In this document: piece after piece, positions 6,274 through 8,052 of the stretch | How positions within the stretch are numbered: the first letter of the stretch is position 1 | Layout: the number at the start of each line of letters is the position of its first letter | NCBI GenBank assembly: GCA_003140275.1 | Contig: PLJQ01000208.1 | Span: 42,843 to 50,894, forward strand | DNA length: 8,052 bases | Source of the DNA: Limisphaerales bacterium | GTDB taxonomy: Bacteria > Verrucomicrobiota > Verrucomicrobiia > Limisphaerales > PALSA-1396 | Direction: 5' to 3' | Notes under the pieces: model-generated | Seen by the model: the letters and a program-made list of their open reading frames with translations, nothing else | Told to the model about the DNA's origin: nothing | The model's database searches: none | Made by a program: the position numbers and the translations under genes

Positions 6274-7146
6274 TCAGCGGCTCAGCGCAACGAGATAACG
6301 TTGCAGACGCGCGGTCTCCTCGGCCAGTTCGAGGTGGCGGTAGATTTGATGCAGGTTGCCGCAGATGCGCGTCAACATGCGGCGCGGAGTAACGGGCGTG
6401 AGATACGCATCTTGCAAACCATAATTGCCTTGCATGAGATAATTGATGCAATTCGCCCTGGTCAAAAATTTACCGCGATTGAAAACGTCGATGTAAACTT
6501 CGCGCGCCGCAGATTGAAAGCGGCATACGAAATGTCCCGGCAAACCAATCCCGATTACCGGTAATCGCAACCGTCGCGCCAGCAACAGATAGACGAGGCA
6601 AAGGTTGATCGGATTGCCCGTACGGCGGTCCATTACGCGGTTCAAGTAACTGTTCTCCGGGTCATAGTAGGATTGTTCGTTACCGACAAAACTCAATTCG
6701 CCGAACAGGTATTCGTTGATGATCGTCAGGAGTTGCTCCGAGTCAGCACCAAAACCGATTCGCTCTCGCAGGTTCCAAGCGTGGCTGTCGAGCAACGCCT
6801 GATACGCTTCGATATTAGTGGCGGGGTATTGCGTTTGCGTCAGCAACCACGCGCCTTCTTCAACGTCAAGGTCTTCACCCTGACTCACACAAAACGTCAG
6901 GAAGCGGTTGTCCGCCGCCTTGCGGCCAAGATGGTTGACAATTTCCAGCGAGCGGCGACGCAATAATGGATCACTGTTAAGGGTGTACGGGCGCAGCCAA
7001 TCACTGACCGTTGATCCATGGGAAAGAATCTCGTCACGCACTTTGTGATAAACGACTGCGTCGTCATCTGCCAGCAGAGTTATCAAAGCCGATTTCTGCT
7101 TTTCAGTCAGCAACCCGCTTACTTCTGTGGCGACGGAAGCACTCAT
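6274..7146 (-). CDS. SirB1/transglutaminase-like family protein
   Basis: A 290-residue soluble protein of the SirB1 (transglutaminase-like, Transglut_core2) family. Residues ~10-110 are helical. The family core follows: N-S-Y-L-N-R-V-M-D-R-R at 165-175, G-N-P-I-N-L at 177-182, L-L-L-A-R-R-L-R-L-P at 187-196, G-L-P-G-H-F at 201-206 and Y-I-D-V-F-N-R-G at 218-225. The PGHF histidine and the D-x-F-N segment match the transglutaminase His/Asp positions. By my alignment the usual catalytic Cys position is Pro179, as is common in this family, so protease or transglutaminase activity is doubtful; Cys183 is nearby. The biochemical role of the family is not established. The ATG at 7146 has CAGG about 5 nt upstream; upstream ATGs at 7164 and 7218 lack a ribosome binding site. 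A weak TTGATT-17 bp-TTAACT pair precedes it. It is convergent with the cardiolipin synthase gene, and no terminator hairpin is visible between them. Confidence 0.85.
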   Translation of the reverse strand: MSASVATEVSGLLTEKQKSALITLLADDDAVVYHKVRDEILSHGSTVSDWLRPYTLNSDPLLRRRSLEIVNHLGRKAADNRFLTFCVSQGEDLDVEEGAWLLTQTQYPATNIEAYQALLDSHAWNLRERIGFGADSEQLLTIINEYLFGELSFVGNEQSYYDPENSYLNRVMDRRTGNPINLCLVYLLLARRLRLPVIGIGLPGHFVCRFQSAAREVYIDVFNRGKFLTRANCINYLMQGNYGLQDAYLTPVTPRRMLTRICGNLHQIYRHLELAEETARLQRYLVALSR

Positions 7147-7358
7147 AAAAACCTGCTGGTTCATAGTTAAGCAAAAAGTGTTGCGAAAATCAAGCACAAA
7201 TCCGGTTCCAAAAATCATTGGTAAAGGATCGAAACACGGACGCTCGCTCCGCTGCTGGTAAGATGCTCAGCCGTTATCCTGTATGAAGAAAATTAACATC
7301 GGTTGGAGATGTTCTATCATTCGAGACGATGAAATCTCCCCGCCCGCCCGAAAATAAA

Positions 7359-7670
7359 TCAGTCCAGAAGGTTGTTTTGGGTGGCTGATGGATCGGATTC
7401 GTCTTCCTCGTGTCGATTCGTTTTTCCGAGTGCGTCATGCAAAAAATCGAGTTGTTGCTCACGCGCCTGGCGGCGCACGGCCTGTGCGTCGAACAGAGCA
7501 GTAATAAAGGATAACCCGGTCAGGAGAAAACAGGTGAGCCAGTAAAAAATGAACAACGCTCCATCGAGATAAGATCTCAGTAACGTTTGTCCCAGTACCA
7601 ACATTGCGGCGGCGCCCGTCAGACATGCGGTGCCAAACTGGCGGCGTCGGTTGTGAACGGATTTGGCCAT
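7359..7670 (-). CDS. Small two-TM membrane protein, unknown function (103 aa)
   Basis: I do not recognise a family. The 103-residue product has a basic N-terminus (M-A-K-S-V-H-N-R-R-R), a hydrophobic segment at ~12-31, a second at ~37-60 (A-L-F-I-F-Y-W-L-T-C-F-L-L-T-G), then a charged cytoplasmic-type tail containing V-R-R-Q-A-R-E-Q-Q-L-D-F-L and an acidic, polar end (H-E-E-D-E-S-D). The positive-inside pattern suggests both termini in the cytoplasm and a short loop outside. Codon use resembles the neighbours, which supports it over the frames overlapping it on both strands. The ATG at 7670 has only a poor GAG-type ribosome binding site. It is 212 nt upstream of, and on the same strand as, the SirB1-like gene, so it may be read with it, but no functional link is evident. 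Confidence 0.6.
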   Translation of the reverse strand: MAKSVHNRRRQFGTACLTGAAAMLVLGQTLLRSYLDGALFIFYWLTCFLLTGLSFITALFDAQAVRRQAREQQLDFLHDALGKTNRHEEDESDPSATQNNLLD

Positions 7671-8052
7671 GGCTCGAAGTTATCACCAAATGGCGTTGTG
7701 CCCAAACACGAATTATTTGGCAGAAATCGGACCACTCCACTCGATTGGCCACTTGCAGGATTTGGTTTCGCGTGTAATTGAAACTGCCGGTCAAAAAAAA
7801 TGGGAACGCGAGAGGTATTGGGCTGGTTCCTTGGTCGAGTATGTTCCATTGAAGAGGTTGATGACAGACAAACTACCCGGCTCCAAGCACGACTCGCGAA
7901 CCCTGGATATTGGCAGGGTGCGAAGAATTTTTGTTGTTTAGACACTGCTTGGCATGACTTTTTGTTCGAGATAATCTCCGGAATAATCCTTGAAGCCGCC
8001 GTTTGGCTGCGGCTTAATGAGCGTTGCCAGGGCCCATGGAATGTGGACTTAC
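7671..8052. other. ~380-bp stretch without a convincing gene
   Basis: Open frames exist on both strands (a 91-codon plus-strand frame ending near 7941 and a long open minus-strand frame over most of the stretch), but none shows a recognisable motif, a good ribosome binding site or consistent codon use. An A8 run lies near 7793-7800. A perfect 7-bp inverted repeat AAGCCGC/GCGGCTT with a 9-nt loop lies at 7993-8015, without a following U-tract. The part next to 7670 should contain the promoter of the small membrane protein gene, but no clear -35/-10 pair was found. Confidence 0.5.
7938..8048 (-). pseudogene. Possible C-terminal coding fragment at the right edge
   Basis: A minus-strand frame ending in TAA at 7938-7940 reads A-L-A-T-L-I-K-P-Q-P-N-G-G-F-K, then D-Y-S-G-D-Y-L-E-Q-K-V-M-P-S-S-V. 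Its codons look like those of real genes here. However, a TAA stands in frame at 8049-8051 at the very edge and there is no good start after it, so the fragment is either the broken end of a gene lying to the right (frameshift or nonsense) or chance. I cannot name a family. Confidence 0.2.

Noticed and set aside
7663..7941. A plus-strand frame of about 90 codons
   Set aside because: It has no recognisable domain, a TTG start and no Shine-Dalgarno, and its start is antisense to the start of the small membrane protein gene. It contains an A8 run. Not strong enough to call.
7459..7945. Two minus-strand frames overlapping the small membrane protein gene (7459-7794 and 7619-7945)
   Set aside because: Their overlap with the membrane protein frame, low-complexity composition and lack of motifs suggest shadows or non-coding sequence.

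Overview
The window is an ordinary-looking chromosomal segment of a Gram-negative bacterium of moderately high GC. It carries a housekeeping translation/nucleotide operon and several envelope or accessory genes. The order prs, rplY, pth, rpsF, the C-terminally extended L25, and the mix of GTG starts with weak Shine-Dalgarno sites would fit the Verrucomicrobiota (Pedosphaera/Limisphaerales-type). That assignment is an inference from gene content, not a marker-based placement. A signal peptide and a periplasmic thiol-redox domain support a two-membrane envelope.

Left part (1-2505, all on the minus strand, so transcription runs right to left): PRPP synthetase (prs), ribosomal protein L25/CTC (rplY), peptidyl-tRNA hydrolase (pth), and the first 34 codons of ribosomal protein S6 (rpsF), which runs off the left edge. 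Gaps are 33, 24 and 16 nt, so this is very likely one operon. It joins PRPP supply for nucleotide synthesis to ribosome assembly and recycling of stalled peptidyl-tRNA.

Middle (2506-2874): a perfect-stem hairpin followed by a U-tract lies only about 26 nt upstream of the likely prs start. A second hairpin abuts it. Before that is a 75-codon reading frame with a good ribosome binding site and no recognised family. The terminator either closes the dsbD/small-ORF transcript or acts as a leader attenuator for prs.

Right-middle (2875-6254): a DsbD/ScsB-type transmembrane thiol-disulfide reductase on the minus strand, with all three expected cysteine pairs, is divergent from a two-HKD phospholipase D family protein of the cardiolipin synthase type on the plus strand. 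Their shared ~130-bp intergenic region is AT-rich and contains a structured inverted repeat.

Right end (6274-8052): a SirB1/transglutaminase-like protein, convergent with the cardiolipin synthase; a small two-TM membrane protein of unknown function; and about 380 bp with no convincing gene, apart from a possible C-terminal coding fragment near the edge.

I found no CRISPR array, tRNA, rRNA, insertion sequence, phage gene or defence island. I do not see a clear undescribed system. The best leads are the hairpin pair in front of prs, the unknown small ORF before it, and the periodic KGAEK tail on L25.
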